From assembly GCA_965197575.1 (NCBI GenBank), contig OZ240214.1, positions 4,154,001 to 4,218,000 on the forward strand: DNA of 64,000 nucleotides. Direction: 5' to 3'. Of this stretch, positions 24,397 through 34,242 are shown piece after piece. The notes beneath the pieces are model-generated. The model ran no database searches, was not told the origin of the DNA, and was given only the letters and a program-made list of their open reading frames with translations. Origin of the DNA: VXOI01 sp965197575 (GTDB lineage Bacteria; Chloroflexota; Dehalococcoidia; Lucifugimonadales; UBA3495). The first letter of the stretch is position 1. Each line of letters begins with the position of its first letter. Made by a program: the position numbers and the translations under genes.

Positions 24397-25356
24397 CTAC
24401 CCTGCCGTTGACTGAGAAATCCGGGCCAGAAGTCCCATGGTGCGCTCCAGCGACCCCTCCCGGTCCGGTCCTGCAGGCACCGGAGAGGCCATGACTTCGG
24501 CCGCGCCCATTTCCAGCAGACGTTGCAGCCCCTCCGTTACTTGCTCCTCGTTCCCGGACACTGCAACGGCGTCCACCATTCCGGGGCTCCACACGCCCTC
24601 GGTTACTTCAGGAAACCCGGCGTTGTTGAACATGTTCCGGTAGAAGGGCGCCCTGGCAAAGCCCCTGAATTGTTCCCCGATGGCTTCCCGGGCTTCCTCG
24701 GGGCTGTCGTGGACGCACACCGGCACATGGGCCACCAGAGGAGGCGTGGGGCGACCGGCCTGCCCGGCCCCGCGCTGCATGGCCGGCAGGGCAACATCTT
24801 GCAGGTAGGTCCCTGGACACACCCAGCTGATCGCGCCGTCGGCTTCGGCCCCGCACATCTCGAACGCGCCCTCCCCCAGGGCGGCGGCCATCACCGGCAC
24901 GTCAACCGGGGCGGGGATACTGGTGTGGGCTTGGTAATAGCGCCCGGAGTAGTCCACTGAACCCTCTTGCAGTAATGCCTTCAGGATGCGTACATACTCC
25001 CTGAGGTGGGCCAGGGGCGCCCGGAAGTTGATGCCAAGCATCTGCTCCACCCCTCCCTGACCGCTGGTGCCCAACCCCAGCCGGAACCGGTTGGGAGCCA
25101 GTTGGGCCAGGGTCAAGACCTGCTGGGCAACGGCGATGGGATGGCGGGGAAAGGTCTGGGTTATGGCTGTGCCGAACATGATGCTCCGGGTGCTGGGTCC
25201 GGCGGCGGCGAAAACGCTGAGGCTGTCTCCCCCGCCGGTGCTGCCGCTGGTCATCCAGGCCGCGCCAATGCCGCGATTCTCCAGGTCCTCCACCGCTCTC
25301 AGGGCGGCGTTGCTGTCGGCGGCCGTCACCACCATGCCGATTCTCTGCTGGGCCAT
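24397..25356 (-). CDS. LLM-class F420-dependent oxidoreductase
   Basis: A 319-residue TIM-barrel luciferase-like monooxygenase family protein. RIGMVVTAADSNAALRAVED opens the barrel, and FGTAITQTFPRHPIAVAQQV and FRLGLGTSG are the usual strand-loop signatures. These enzymes transfer hydride from reduced F420 to diverse substrates. The ORF is intact and starts with ATG. The neighbouring DUF385 gene suggests a small redox operon. The specificity cannot be read from the sequence. Confidence 0.88.
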   Translation of the reverse strand: MAQQRIGMVVTAADSNAALRAVEDLENRGIGAAWMTSGSTGGGDSLSVFAAAGPSTRSIMFGTAITQTFPRHPIAVAQQVLTLAQLAPNRFRLGLGTSGQGGVEQMLGINFRAPLAHLREYVRILKALLQEGSVDYSGRYYQAHTSIPAPVDVPVMAAALGEGAFEMCGAEADGAISWVCPGTYLQDVALPAMQRGAGQAGRPTPPLVAHVPVCVHDSPEEAREAIGEQFRGFARAPFYRNMFNNAGFPEVTEGVWSPGMVDAVAVSGNEEQVTEGLQRLLEMGAAEVMASPVPAGPDREGSLERTMGLLARISQSTAG

Positions 25357-25599
25357 ATCTACCCCGTCAAGTTGAAGCTGACTTCAGAATACTGTCTTTA
25401 GTCGGGAGTTTAGGAGCGCTGGGCATCTCCGTCAACGAATCCTTGTTCTCCGGAGGCGTCGTTCCATTGTTAGCCCGAAATTGCACCCTTGGCAGAAGAT
25501 TCAGACCCAGAGGGACGAATGTCATATGGGTATCTGGAATCCGACGGTGACGGCTGATCTGGGTGAGCCGAGCGATTGCGTCGACGCCCGGAGCAGAGC

Positions 25600-25846
25600 G
25601 AAGGGAGTAGCGTCGCCCGCCCGCTCTGCCAGTTGCCGGCCCTTCTTGCGCGCCACCGGGCTGAGCAGCCCCTTCAGATAGCCCAGTACCCGCCGGCGCG
25701 GCTCCGGTCGCCGGAACCGTCCCGCAATGCGCTGATGCAGCCGCTCTATGCCCACGGCCCACCTCGACACTTCCACGATCCCATCGTCGACACCTGCCAG
25801 CCCCTCACCTCATCACCCGTTGACTGCCGTAATTCTACGCACTCTT
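25600..25846 (-). pseudogene. IS701 transposase N-terminal fragment
   Basis: The minus-strand frame GIERLHQRIAGRFRRPEPRR and GLLSPVARKKGRQLAERAGD matches the first 70 residues of the intact IS701 copies. It ends near 25600, and its 5' side abuts the IS1380b end at 25849. Confidence 0.78.
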
Positions 25847-26125
25847 AACCCGAATCCACCGATGGACACGGAAGGACGGCGTGAGGACAGTGGAGAAGGG
25901 GGGTGAGGGAGTTACAGGGGCGATGATCCGGGCTCGAATTCGGGCAGACGGGAGGTTGGCGGGCGCTCTGCAGGCGCTTTTGGGGACACCGGCGGCGGCC
26001 TGCAGTGGCTGTGGCGAGCGAAATGGCGGGACAGGCACGGCGAGAGGGGCTCGCGGACCGGGATGGCGCGAGTTGGCGGGGACGTTCAGTTGGCCGGACG
26101 TTGGGACAGTGGCGGACGGGCGCCG

Positions 26126-27498
26126 TCAGGCTGGGAGTGGAATGGCTCGCAGCCGTGCCGGGGCGCGACTGACCTTCTCCTGCCGCGGCCAGCGCTGGGG
26201 AAGATGCAGGGTGAGCCGGCGTGCCGGGCGGGTGAGCCGTCCGGCCCGGGAGAAGAACCGCCGCCGGAGCGTCTTGGTGGTCACGGTCCGTTCGCCCGGA
26301 CCGGTCCGCGCGGTCCAACGGGCCAGGTTATGCGCCATCACCGGTACTGCGAGCCAGGCGGCGTTGGCGGCGAAGCGCCCCGAGGGCATGTGGTTCAGGC
26401 CTACGCCGTGCTTGAGGTCTCAAATGGCGTTCTCGATCCCGGCGTGGCGGCGGTGGCCGGCCTCCAGTTCCCCTCCAGTTCCCCTCCAGTTCCCCTCCAG
26501 TTCCAAGGTCTCTCCGTCCCGGCCGGTGATGCAGCCGTGATAGCTGCCGGCGGCGAAGAGGGCCGGCTGGGAACCGGGCGTTGGCTTCACCCGCCGGACG
26601 GTGAGCCGCACTGGCGCCGCGCCGGGCTCACTCCGGAAGGGGGTGCAGGTGGTCTCCGCCACAGCAGCGGCGCCGTCCATCCGGCAGGGAACCGGCGTCC
26701 GGTCCGCCTCGGGTATCGCCTCGGTCAGGTTCCGCAGGCTGGCGTGCTGGCGAATGGTGGCTGGCGGATGGTGATGGAGAAGCGGACATCCATCCGGCGG
26801 CAGACGGCGGCCACGGCGTGGGTATAGAAGCCGCTGTCGGCCCGCACCGTGAGTTGCCCGCTGGCCCCACCGTAGCGAAGCCGGCTCACCGTCTCACGCA
26901 GAAAGTGGGCCGCGCCGCGGGCGGTGTTGGCCCGGCCCTCGCCCAGCCGGGACAGCAGCACGCCGCCGGTTCCGGCGGCAATGGCCGGCAGCGGGTGATA
27001 GCCCCGTGCGCCGGTGTAGCCGTGGCGGCGGGCGCCCTCCTTGGCCAGTCCGCAGGTCTCGCAGACCGTCGAATCAAGGCCGATGGTGAATGGCGCGCCG
27101 CCGGGTCCGTCCCCAGCCGCCCAGGCCCGGGCCGGCAACTCCCGGCTCACCCGGTCCAGTTGGCGGACATGGCCCCACCGGAAGCGGCGCAGGAAGGCGC
27201 CCGGGGTGGAGGGAGCCTTGGCCGTGAAACCGGGAACGCGGGCGGTCCCGCCGGTGGGCGGCGCATCGGCGCCGCCGATGCAATCGCCGCCGGCCAGAGC
27301 GGAGGCCACCAGGGTCATCAGCTTGTCGCCGGTGTTGGCCCGGCCCGGCGCATCGCCCAAGTCGAGGCGCTTCCGGAGTAGTTGGGGCAGGCCAAGGCGC
27401 AGGGCGAGGGTGGCCGAAAGGATCAGCCCGGCATTGGCCGCCAGGCGGTGGCCGCCGAAGGTGATTTGGACCCGGCCGGGGTGGTGGCGTGGCAGCAT
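26126..27498 (-). pseudogene. IS1380 transposase, copy b
   Basis: ATG at 27498 (MLPRHHPGRVQITF) is intact here. The frame breaks near 26730 like the other copies, then resumes through CRMDGAAAVAETTCTPF. Four tandem 11-bp units (26461-26504) add 33 bases, so that frame stays open across the repeat and reaches HRRHAGIENAI. It then meets a TGA where the other copies have CGA (Arg). The C-terminal part (RFAANAAWLAVPVMAHNLA) follows. Confidence 0.82.
26461..26504 (+). repeat. Four exact 11-bp tandem units in IS1380b
   Basis: The unit CCTCCAGTTCC occurs four times without mismatch. Copies a (8203-8224) and c (43408-43429) have two units. A single unit would give the uninterrupted family reading frame, so the array is a slipped-strand expansion. 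Confidence 0.9.
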
Positions 27499-27620
27499 CT
27501 ATTGGGTGCTCCTTGTTCCGGGGCCGGGTTGCTGTTGCAAACCATTATCCCGGATGCACAGGAGCGCCTTCTTGCGGCTTCAGGTCGCTGACCCGACGCC
27601 CTCCTTTCGGTGGATTCGGG

Positions 27621-27826
27621 CTCAGGCCGGTCGGCGGCTCTCCGCAGGCTACTGCCACTTCCGTAGCGATGCGCATTGCGTCGTTCATGGGGAACCTGCT
27701 CCCCTGAACGGGCCACCCTGTCCTGAAGTTCTTCTCAAGTTGCGGAAGCGGCCCCGCTGCGGTGCTGACTTTCCGGAGTACTGCCAGGGCGACGTCCTCC
27801 GCCACCCTCTCCATCCTCGTGTTCAT
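27621..27826 (-). CDS. Unknown protein, 3' end cut by IS1380b
   Basis: After AAGGAG and ATG at 27826 the frame reads MNTRMERVAEDVALAVLRKV and FPMNDAMRIATEVAVACGEP, two amphipathic helices. It then runs into the IS1380 end. About 67 native residues remain. I do not recognise a family. Confidence 0.4.
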
Positions 27827-28209
27827 ATCTGTGCTCCTTACTCTCCTGCCGGGGGTGATTATTTCAACGTCTGCCCGCGGGCTGTCGTATCGCTGTGTTG
27901 CCCCCGACGGGAAGAAAAGCCGCAGGAACGCTCCCGATGCCGGTAAAGCTCCCGCTAAGCATGGCCACCGGCACAGCCGCATGGCGGCCTCTCCGGAAAG
28001 GGCCAGCGAACCAATGGGTCAAGGAGACCCGACAGGCACATCGTACGCGATAACCGGCCGGGGAGAACCCACCCGCTCCCAGCCCGAAAAAACGGGCCGG
28101 CACGCCAGGGTGGACCAGCGGTCTCTGGCGAAGAACGGGAATGAGAAGACCAGCACAGCGGATGCCCCGCCCCGCCTGAGGATGTACAATGGTCACCGGA
28201 GAAATCAGC
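27827..28209. other. Intergenic region upstream of the coiled-coil gene
   Basis: This 380-bp divergent region lies between a minus-strand gene and the plus-strand coiled-coil gene, so it should contain two promoters. I see no strong consensus or structured element. Confidence 0.4.
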
Positions 28210-29031
28210 ATGAACACGCCAATCAACGAATTCCAAGACATACTGGACGCCATGGAGCGCGACCCAGCGCTCAGGGACGCCCTGCGCCGCCACATCCTCA
28301 CCGACGAACTCCTCCTGGTCCCGGTACGCCTCAGCAGAATCGAGGACGACGTCACCGCACTCAAGGAGGGGCAGGCACGGCTCGAGGAGGGCCAAGCGCG
28401 TCTCGAGGGAGACGTCAGCACACTCAAGCAGGGACAGGCACGGCTCGAAGAGGACGTCAGCGTACTCAAGGAGGGCCAAGCGCGTCTCGAGGGAGACGTC
28501 AGCACACTCAAGGAGGGCCAAGTACGGCTGGAACAGGGACTGGCGGAAACCAACCAACGGCTGGACAAGCTCACCGGAGAGTTCGAGATAGCCAGCGGAA
28601 AACTCAGCAATCTGACCGGAGAAGACTACGAGTCCCACGTGACCGCATTCGTCCACAGAACCCTCCGGCGGGAGAGGGACATACACGCCACCATCTTCTC
28701 CACACAGAAGGACAAAACCAGCCTCACCAGTCTCTTGGACGAAGCTGAGACAAAGGGGTTCATCACGGCCAGGGAAACGGACGAGATGAACGAGACCGAC
28801 CTGGTCCTGACGGTCAACGACATCAACGGTTGGATCGTGGCCGAGATCTCGGTCACGATCCAGCAGAAAGACATCAACCGGGCCGAAAGAGAGGCCGAAG
28901 TGCTCGCCAAGGCCACATCCCGAACCGTCACCCCGTTCGTCATTGGCGCGAGGCAGGAGGAAAACCTCACTATCGAAAAGGCCCAAGTGCTCACCATCAG
29001 GGAGCGTGGAGAAACAGCACAGCCCGCCTGA
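28210..29031 (+). CDS. Coiled-coil protein with PD-(D/E)XK-like C-terminal domain
   Basis: A 273-residue protein. Residues about 45-125 form a long coiled coil built of a 14-residue unit (LKEGQARLEGDVS, several copies, visible in DNA as a 42-bp tandem repeat). The C-terminal part has ETDLVLTVNDINGWIVAEIS, then QQKDINRAEREAEVLAKATS and TPFVIGA, the pattern of DUF3782-like PD-(D/E)XK proteins common in Chloroflexota and cyanobacteria. A nuclease activity is unproven. The ATG at 28210 matches the start of conserved sequence. Confidence 0.6.
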   Translation: MNTPINEFQDILDAMERDPALRDALRRHILTDELLLVPVRLSRIEDDVTALKEGQARLEEGQARLEGDVSTLKQGQARLEEDVSVLKEGQARLEGDVSTLKEGQVRLEQGLAETNQRLDKLTGEFEIASGKLSNLTGEDYESHVTAFVHRTLRRERDIHATIFSTQKDKTSLTSLLDEAETKGFITARETDEMNETDLVLTVNDINGWIVAEISVTIQQKDINRAEREAEVLAKATSRTVTPFVIGARQEENLTIEKAQVLTIRERGETAQPA

Positions 29032-29235
29032 ACCGAGAAAACCCCCTGCTATCGATCAGCTGCAATCAAACTGTGAAGAGACCCCCAATCGCCGCGCCCC
29101 AAGAGCCGGACTCTCAACGGTTCTACCTGCGCCGGCAAAATTCTCCTGCCATCCATGTTCCCAACGTCCATCCGGTCCTTGCCAAACCCCGTCCCGATAG
29201 CCGACACTCGCTATTACACAGCACCGGACAACGCC

Positions 29236-32200
29236 ATGCTCATCCTGCACGCCGCTCAAGTCGAAGGAAACCTCGTCCTCTGGGGCGAGGACTCCGAGAC
29301 ACACCCTGCGCCGCCCGACCGTCAGGCCGCTGGAAAACACCCCTACTGCGCCCAAGCCCAGCTCCTAGCCGAAGCGGCCGGCCTCGAAACGGGCGACAAC
29401 AGCTTTGCCGGCGCAATCGCCTGGCTGCCCAGCCGGGGCGACGCACCCGTGCCGTCCAGCCCCATGGCCGGTCCCATGCCCAGATCCCGAGCCAAGCCAC
29501 GCATCAGGCCATGGACCGTAACAGCACTCTGGCTGAGGCCGGAGCAGGCCGTCCTGCTGCTGCGGACGTGCCACCGGCGGCGCGTCCTGAAACCCGGCGT
29601 CGCCATCGGAACAGACCTGGCCTACTGGACACACGCCCTGCGGCTGTCGCTCTCCCTGACGGCCCGCCAACAATTCCTGCCCGGCCTGTCCCAACAGGGC
29701 GGGCAGACCCTGGCGGCATGGATTCCGGTGTTCATCGGCGAAGACGCGCGCCGGCTGGCCGAGCTGATGCCGGCGCCGGCCAGGGCGCTCACCGGCACAG
29801 GGGCCGCCGAACCGCCAGCCATCCCGGCCCAAGCCGTCCTCCGGGAGTTCATAACGGCCCAGGTGGACCACCTGGCACGCCGCAGTACTGAACCCGGCAA
29901 CCTGGCGCAACCGCAGTTCGACTCCGTCCACGACGCATGGCTGTCGGCCCTGGGCCAGGCAAACCCGGCGGTCCGGAGCAACCCGGCGCAGCTCCAGCAA
30001 CTCCGCCGCCAGGTCGCCGAATGGCAAAGGCCACTGGCCATCGCCGCCAACTCTCCGTACCGTCTCTGCCTCAGGCTGGAGGAGCCGCCGGAACTTGGAC
30101 CAAGCGACGAGACGCCGGCCATCCGACAGGACCACTGGTACCTGCGCTACCTGCTCCAGCCCCACGACGACCACAGCCTCCTGCTCCCCGCCGAGGCCGT
30201 TTGGAAGAATCAGGTCAACGGACCCCACCCGGACTTCAACCCCGCCGAGTTCCTGCTGAGCTCCCTGGCCCAGGCCGGCTCGGTATGCCCGCCCATCACC
30301 GACAGCCTGAAGCGCAGGCAACCGGCCGGTTTCCGGCTGAACACCGGAGAGGCCCACGGTTTCCTGGAGCGCCAGGCCGCCGCGTTGCAGCAAGCCGGCT
30401 TCGGCGTGCTGCTGCCCGCCTGGTGGACCCGGCAGGGCACCAAGGTCAGGCCCGGCATCCGGGCCCGGGCCAAGACCCCGGCCATGCAGGGCGGCTCCGG
30501 CATGACCATGACCTCCCTGATGGACCTCGACGTCGAGGTGGCCCTAGGCGACGATCCCATATCGGTGCAGGAACTGGAGGAACTGGCCGAGCTGAAGGTG
30601 CCGCTGGTGCGGTTCCGGGGCCAGTGGGTGGAGATCAACGCCGACGACATCCGGGCCGCCGCCGATTTCTGGCGCAACCGCCAGCAGATCAGCCTGCGGG
30701 AAGTCGTGCAGATCGGGCTGGACGCCGACCAGCGGGCCCAGGACGACAACGTCTCTCTGACGGCCGACGATTGGCTCTCGGAGCTCCTGGAACGCCTGCA
30801 GCAGAAGGGCCGGATTGAGCAGATGGACGCCCCCGAGGATTTCACCGGCCAGCTCCGGCCCTACCAGCAACTGGGCTACTCGTGGCTGGCTTTCCTGAGG
30901 AACTGGGGGCTGGGAGCCTGCCTGGCCGATGACATGGGCCTGGGGAAGACCGTCCAGACCCTGGCCGCCCTGGAGCTGGACCGCCAGCAGGGCAACGACC
31001 GGCCCAACCTGCTGGTCTGCCCAACATCCGTGATCAACAACTGGCAGCGGGAGGCTGCCAGGTTCGCGCCGCACCTGCCGCTGCTCATGCACCATGGCCC
31101 GAACCGCCACCGCGGACCTGCCTTCAGGGCGCAGGCCGAAGGCCACCAGTTGGTCATCACCAGCTACGGCACAATGAACCGGGACCGGGAACTGCTCGCC
31201 TCCGTCCCCTGGCGGGCGGTCATCCTGGATGAGGCCCAGAACATCAAAAACCCGGCGTCCCAGCAGGCCCGGACAGCTCAGGGACTCCGGGCCGACCACC
31301 GGATCGCCCTCACCGGCACGCCGGTGGAGAACCATGTCGGCGACCTCTGGTCCATCATGCAGTTCCTGAACCCCGGACTCCTGGGCACCCAAGCCGAGTT
31401 CCGGCGCAACTACTTCCAGCCCATCCAGGCCGGCCGGGACGGAACAGCGGCGGCCCGTCTCCAGAAAGCCACCGGGCCCTTCATCCTGCGCCGCCTCAAG
31501 ACCGACCGGTCCATCATCGACGACCTGCCCGACAAGAACGAGACCAAGCAGTACTGCAACCTGACCAGGGAGCAGGCAACGCTCTACGAGGCCGTGTTGC
31601 GTGAGGCGGAGACCCGCCTGGAGTCCGCCGAGGGCATGGAACGCCGGGGCTCCATCCTGGACACCCTGACCAAGCTCAAGCAGGCCTGCAACCACCCCCG
31701 CCAACTGCTGGGCGACAACTCCGCCATCACCGGCCGCTCCGGCAAGCTGGCCCGCCTGCAGGAACTTCTCGATGAGGTTCTGCCCGCCGGCGACCGGGTG
31801 CTGGTGTTCAGCCAGTTCGCCGAGATGGGAGCCATTCTGCAACAGCACGTGCAAGAGACCTACGGCCTGGAAACTCCCTTCCTCCACGGCGGCGTCACCC
31901 GGAAACAGCGGGACCGGATGGTACAGCGCTTCCAGAACGACCCCGACGGCCCGCAGGTGTTCGTCCTGTCCCTCAAGGCCGGCGGCTCCGGCCTCAACCT
32001 GCCCAGGGCGAACCACGTAATCCATTACGACCGGTGGTGGAACCCAGCCGTGGAGAACCAGGCCACCGACCGGGCATTCCGCATCGGCCAGACCAAGGAC
32101 GTCCACGTCCACAAGCTGATCTGCGCCGGCACGCTGGAGGACCGCATCGACCTCATGATCGAAATGAAGCAGGAAACCGCCGACCAGGTTGTGGGAATCA

Positions 32201-32280
32201 CCTCGGAACGGTGGCTCACCGAACTGTCCAACGCCGAACTCCGGGACGTACTGGCTCTCAGCGCGACCCCGGCGGACTGA
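29236..32280 (+). CDS. SNF2-family helicase
   Basis: About 1014 residues. An N-terminal half with little known homology is followed by an SNF2-helicase-associated segment and the motor. Walker A is DDMGLGKT (about residue 565), DEAQ is in VILDEAQNIKNPASQ (about 665), motif III is ALTGTPVENHV, and the second RecA lobe has LSLKAGGSGLNL and ATDRAFRIGQTKDV. It is an ATP-driven dsDNA translocase of the bacterial RapA/HepA-like SNF2 group. The ATG at 29236 (MLILHAAQVEG) fits homologues better than one 81 bases upstream. It overlaps no gene, and a SWIM gene follows within 40 bp, suggesting an operon. Confidence 0.9.
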   Translation: MLILHAAQVEGNLVLWGEDSETHPAPPDRQAAGKHPYCAQAQLLAEAAGLETGDNSFAGAIAWLPSRGDAPVPSSPMAGPMPRSRAKPRIRPWTVTALWLRPEQAVLLLRTCHRRRVLKPGVAIGTDLAYWTHALRLSLSLTARQQFLPGLSQQGGQTLAAWIPVFIGEDARRLAELMPAPARALTGTGAAEPPAIPAQAVLREFITAQVDHLARRSTEPGNLAQPQFDSVHDAWLSALGQANPAVRSNPAQLQQLRRQVAEWQRPLAIAANSPYRLCLRLEEPPELGPSDETPAIRQDHWYLRYLLQPHDDHSLLLPAEAVWKNQVNGPHPDFNPAEFLLSSLAQAGSVCPPITDSLKRRQPAGFRLNTGEAHGFLERQAAALQQAGFGVLLPAWWTRQGTKVRPGIRARAKTPAMQGGSGMTMTSLMDLDVEVALGDDPISVQELEELAELKVPLVRFRGQWVEINADDIRAAADFWRNRQQISLREVVQIGLDADQRAQDDNVSLTADDWLSELLERLQQKGRIEQMDAPEDFTGQLRPYQQLGYSWLAFLRNWGLGACLADDMGLGKTVQTLAALELDRQQGNDRPNLLVCPTSVINNWQREAARFAPHLPLLMHHGPNRHRGPAFRAQAEGHQLVITSYGTMNRDRELLASVPWRAVILDEAQNIKNPASQQARTAQGLRADHRIALTGTPVENHVGDLWSIMQFLNPGLLGTQAEFRRNYFQPIQAGRDGTAAARLQKATGPFILRRLKTDRSIIDDLPDKNETKQYCNLTREQATLYEAVLREAETRLESAEGMERRGSILDTLTKLKQACNHPRQLLGDNSAITGRSGKLARLQELLDEVLPAGDRVLVFSQFAEMGAILQQHVQETYGLETPFLHGGVTRKQRDRMVQRFQNDPDGPQVFVLSLKAGGSGLNLPRANHVIHYDRWWNPAVENQATDRAFRIGQTKDVHVHKLICAGTLEDRIDLMIEMKQETADQVVGITSERWLTELSNAELRDVLALSATPAD

Positions 32281-32314
32281 TGGAAGGCAGCCCAAGCTCC
32301 TCCCCGACACAGGA

Positions 32315-33247
32315 ATGAGGATGAGTAGCCACGACTACATATACACCAAGCCAATCGAAGTCAGAGGCGGCATCAGGGCCGGATCAAAACGCGGCGCCTT
32401 CGGCTCCAACTGGTGGGCCAAGCGATGGATCCAGACCCTGGAGGAGTTTCAAATTGGAACCCGCCTCGACCGGGGCCGCTCCTACGCCCGCCGGGGACAG
32501 GTCATATCCGTCGAAGTCCAACCTGGCGGCGTCACGGCCAAGGTGCAGGGCTCCCGCAAGCGCCCCTACGACGTGAGCATCAAGGTCCGGACCATCAGCC
32601 CGCCGGACTGGGAACGCCTCCAGGCGGCTATGGCGGAACAGCCCATCATTGCCGCCAGCTTGCTGTCCGGCAGTATGCCGGACAACATCGAGGACACCTT
32701 CCGCGCCGTTGGCCTGTCCATGTTCCCCGACCGGCAGGACGACCTGGAGACGGACTGCTCGTGTCCCGACTGGTCCAACCCCTGCAAGCACGTCGCCGCC
32801 GTGTACCTGCTGCTGGGCGAGGAGTTCGACCGGGACCCCTTCCTGATCTTCCGGATGCGGGGCATGGACCGGGAGGACCTGCTGGGCCCGGAGTTCCGCC
32901 GCTCCGCCCAGACACTGGAGGGACCCACGCTGCCCGCCGAGCCCCTGCCGTCGGAACCTGGGGAGTTCTGGGCCAACCCGCTCACGGCGCTGCCGGAAAA
33001 GGACGATACCGGCCCGGCCATCATACCCGGGCTGGCTGCCGCCGTGCCCCAGCAGCTGGGCCGGTTCCCGCTCTGGCAGGGCAACCGGGAATTCGTCCCA
33101 GCCATGCAGGACATCTACCGCACCGCCGCGCAACGGGCAGTCGAATTCCTCTTGGCGGCGGAACCGCCCGGCAGCGCAGTACCGGAGTCCGAAGCGGCAT
33201 TTGAAACGGACCAAGCACGGGCTACCACCGCGGCTGCCGACCCTTAG
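32315..33247 (+). CDS. SWIM zinc-finger protein
   Basis: A 310-residue protein with CSCPDWSNPCKH (about residues 148-159), the CxCx(n)CxH zinc-binding SWIM motif. The N-terminal GSNWWAKRWIQTLEEF and ARRGQVISVEVQPGGV are typical of the SWIM proteins paired with SNF2 helicases. It is probably an accessory DNA- or protein-binding subunit of the helicase. Start: ATG at 32315 or 32321. Confidence 0.88.
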   Translation: MRMSSHDYIYTKPIEVRGGIRAGSKRGAFGSNWWAKRWIQTLEEFQIGTRLDRGRSYARRGQVISVEVQPGGVTAKVQGSRKRPYDVSIKVRTISPPDWERLQAAMAEQPIIAASLLSGSMPDNIEDTFRAVGLSMFPDRQDDLETDCSCPDWSNPCKHVAAVYLLLGEEFDRDPFLIFRMRGMDREDLLGPEFRRSAQTLEGPTLPAEPLPSEPGEFWANPLTALPEKDDTGPAIIPGLAAAVPQQLGRFPLWQGNREFVPAMQDIYRTAAQRAVEFLLAAEPPGSAVPESEAAFETDQARATTAAADP

Positions 33248-33639
33248 ACGTCCCGGAGAACTGCCGTCTAGTGAAAGCGCCGGGCTGCCAAGACAGGGAC
33301 TGCCAAGGCGCACGACGCGAGACCCTCATAGCGCCGAAAGCCTGGCCCGATTGCCTTTCATGTCCGAGAGCAGATGTGAAGTCACCACCGGCCGATGGTA
33401 TGCCAGAGTCAGAGGGACCGACACAAGGATGACACGTGCTACCCCAAATGACGGGACGTAACCTTGCCGAGTCGGCCGGCGCCATCGCCGCCCCGGATAA
33501 GGGGCGGGGACCAGCGATGCGCCCCGCAAATCTGTCAATGACAGCAAACCTATGCCCGCGCTCTGGGCCGTGCAAAAGGGACTCACTGACTTGGGCGGGG
33601 TGGAAGCGTAAGCTCATGGTGAGGCGTGTTGTCAGGATA
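33248..33639. other. Gap without recognisable gene
   Basis: Nothing protein-like stands out in 390 bp between the SWIM gene and the IS701-type remnants. Confidence 0.4.
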
Positions 33640-34192
33640 AAGACCGATTGGTCACTGGTGCATTTTGCCGTATGACAGCATGGTCCGGGGGTCCTACGAC
33701 TGCATCACTGGTGACACTCCAGGCAGGCTCCAGCGGCCAAACCGTCATGTCCGGCCTGACGTCCAGCACGTACCACGCCCCCGTTGCCATCAGACCCTCC
33801 CGGAAAGACGGAGACATCCCGAAGGCGGAATCTCCGGCGACCCACTGAGCGCTGAGATAGCCCCGTGCCTGCGCCCGCTCCAGCATCGCCAAGGCCAGCT
33901 CCGTCTTTGCCCGGTACTGCCGGTGATCTGCCGGCACTCCCGCCGCCGCGCCGCGCCCCGCGTCCGAAGTCCATTCTTCGGTCAGATACAGGCGCTTGTC
34001 CACCAAAGCCCTCCCGCATGGTCCCACATGAGCCAGAAACACCCCGGCCTGACAGTTGGCGGTCTTCCCCAAGGCCCCACAGTATTGCCGAGCCACACCC
34101 ACACCGCCTGCGGGTGCTCCAGCCGGGAACCCGGATACTCGCCCTATGATCGCGTCATTGTCCCAGCGGGCCTCGGTGAGAAAGCACTGCAT
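33640..34192 (-). pseudogene. IS701-type transposase, internally deleted middle part
   Basis: The minus-strand frame MQCFLTEARWDNDAIIGR, GVARQYCGALGKTANCQAGV, FLAHVGPCGRALVDKRLYL, ELALAMLERAQARG and WVAGDSAFGMSPSFREGLM belongs to an IS701 subgroup different from IS701a. The first catalytic Asp segment is deleted between IIGR and GVARQ. The C-terminus is missing. Confidence 0.72.
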
Positions 34193-34242
34193 GGCCCGGG
34201 CCGAAGCCGGAACCGTCTCGGAGAGATTCTCGGCGTGTCAAC

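Larger units (their letters stand above)
25849..27620 (-). mobile_element. IS1380-family element, copy b
   Basis: Ends CCCGAATCCACCGA and TCGGTGGATTCGGG bound 1772 bp. It is 24 bp longer than copy a, mostly because of extra 11-bp units. Its right end truncates a small minus-strand gene. Confidence 0.88.

Noticed and set aside
25367..25560. Small minus-strand protein (THMTFVPLGLNLLPRVQF region)
   Set aside because: No start signal, no homology, and it runs together with the IS701 fragment.
30544..32310. Long minus-strand open frame of 588 codons
   Set aside because: It is antisense to the SNF2 helicase, whose motifs are clear. GC-rich codon bias opens the opposite frame. No recognisable domain.
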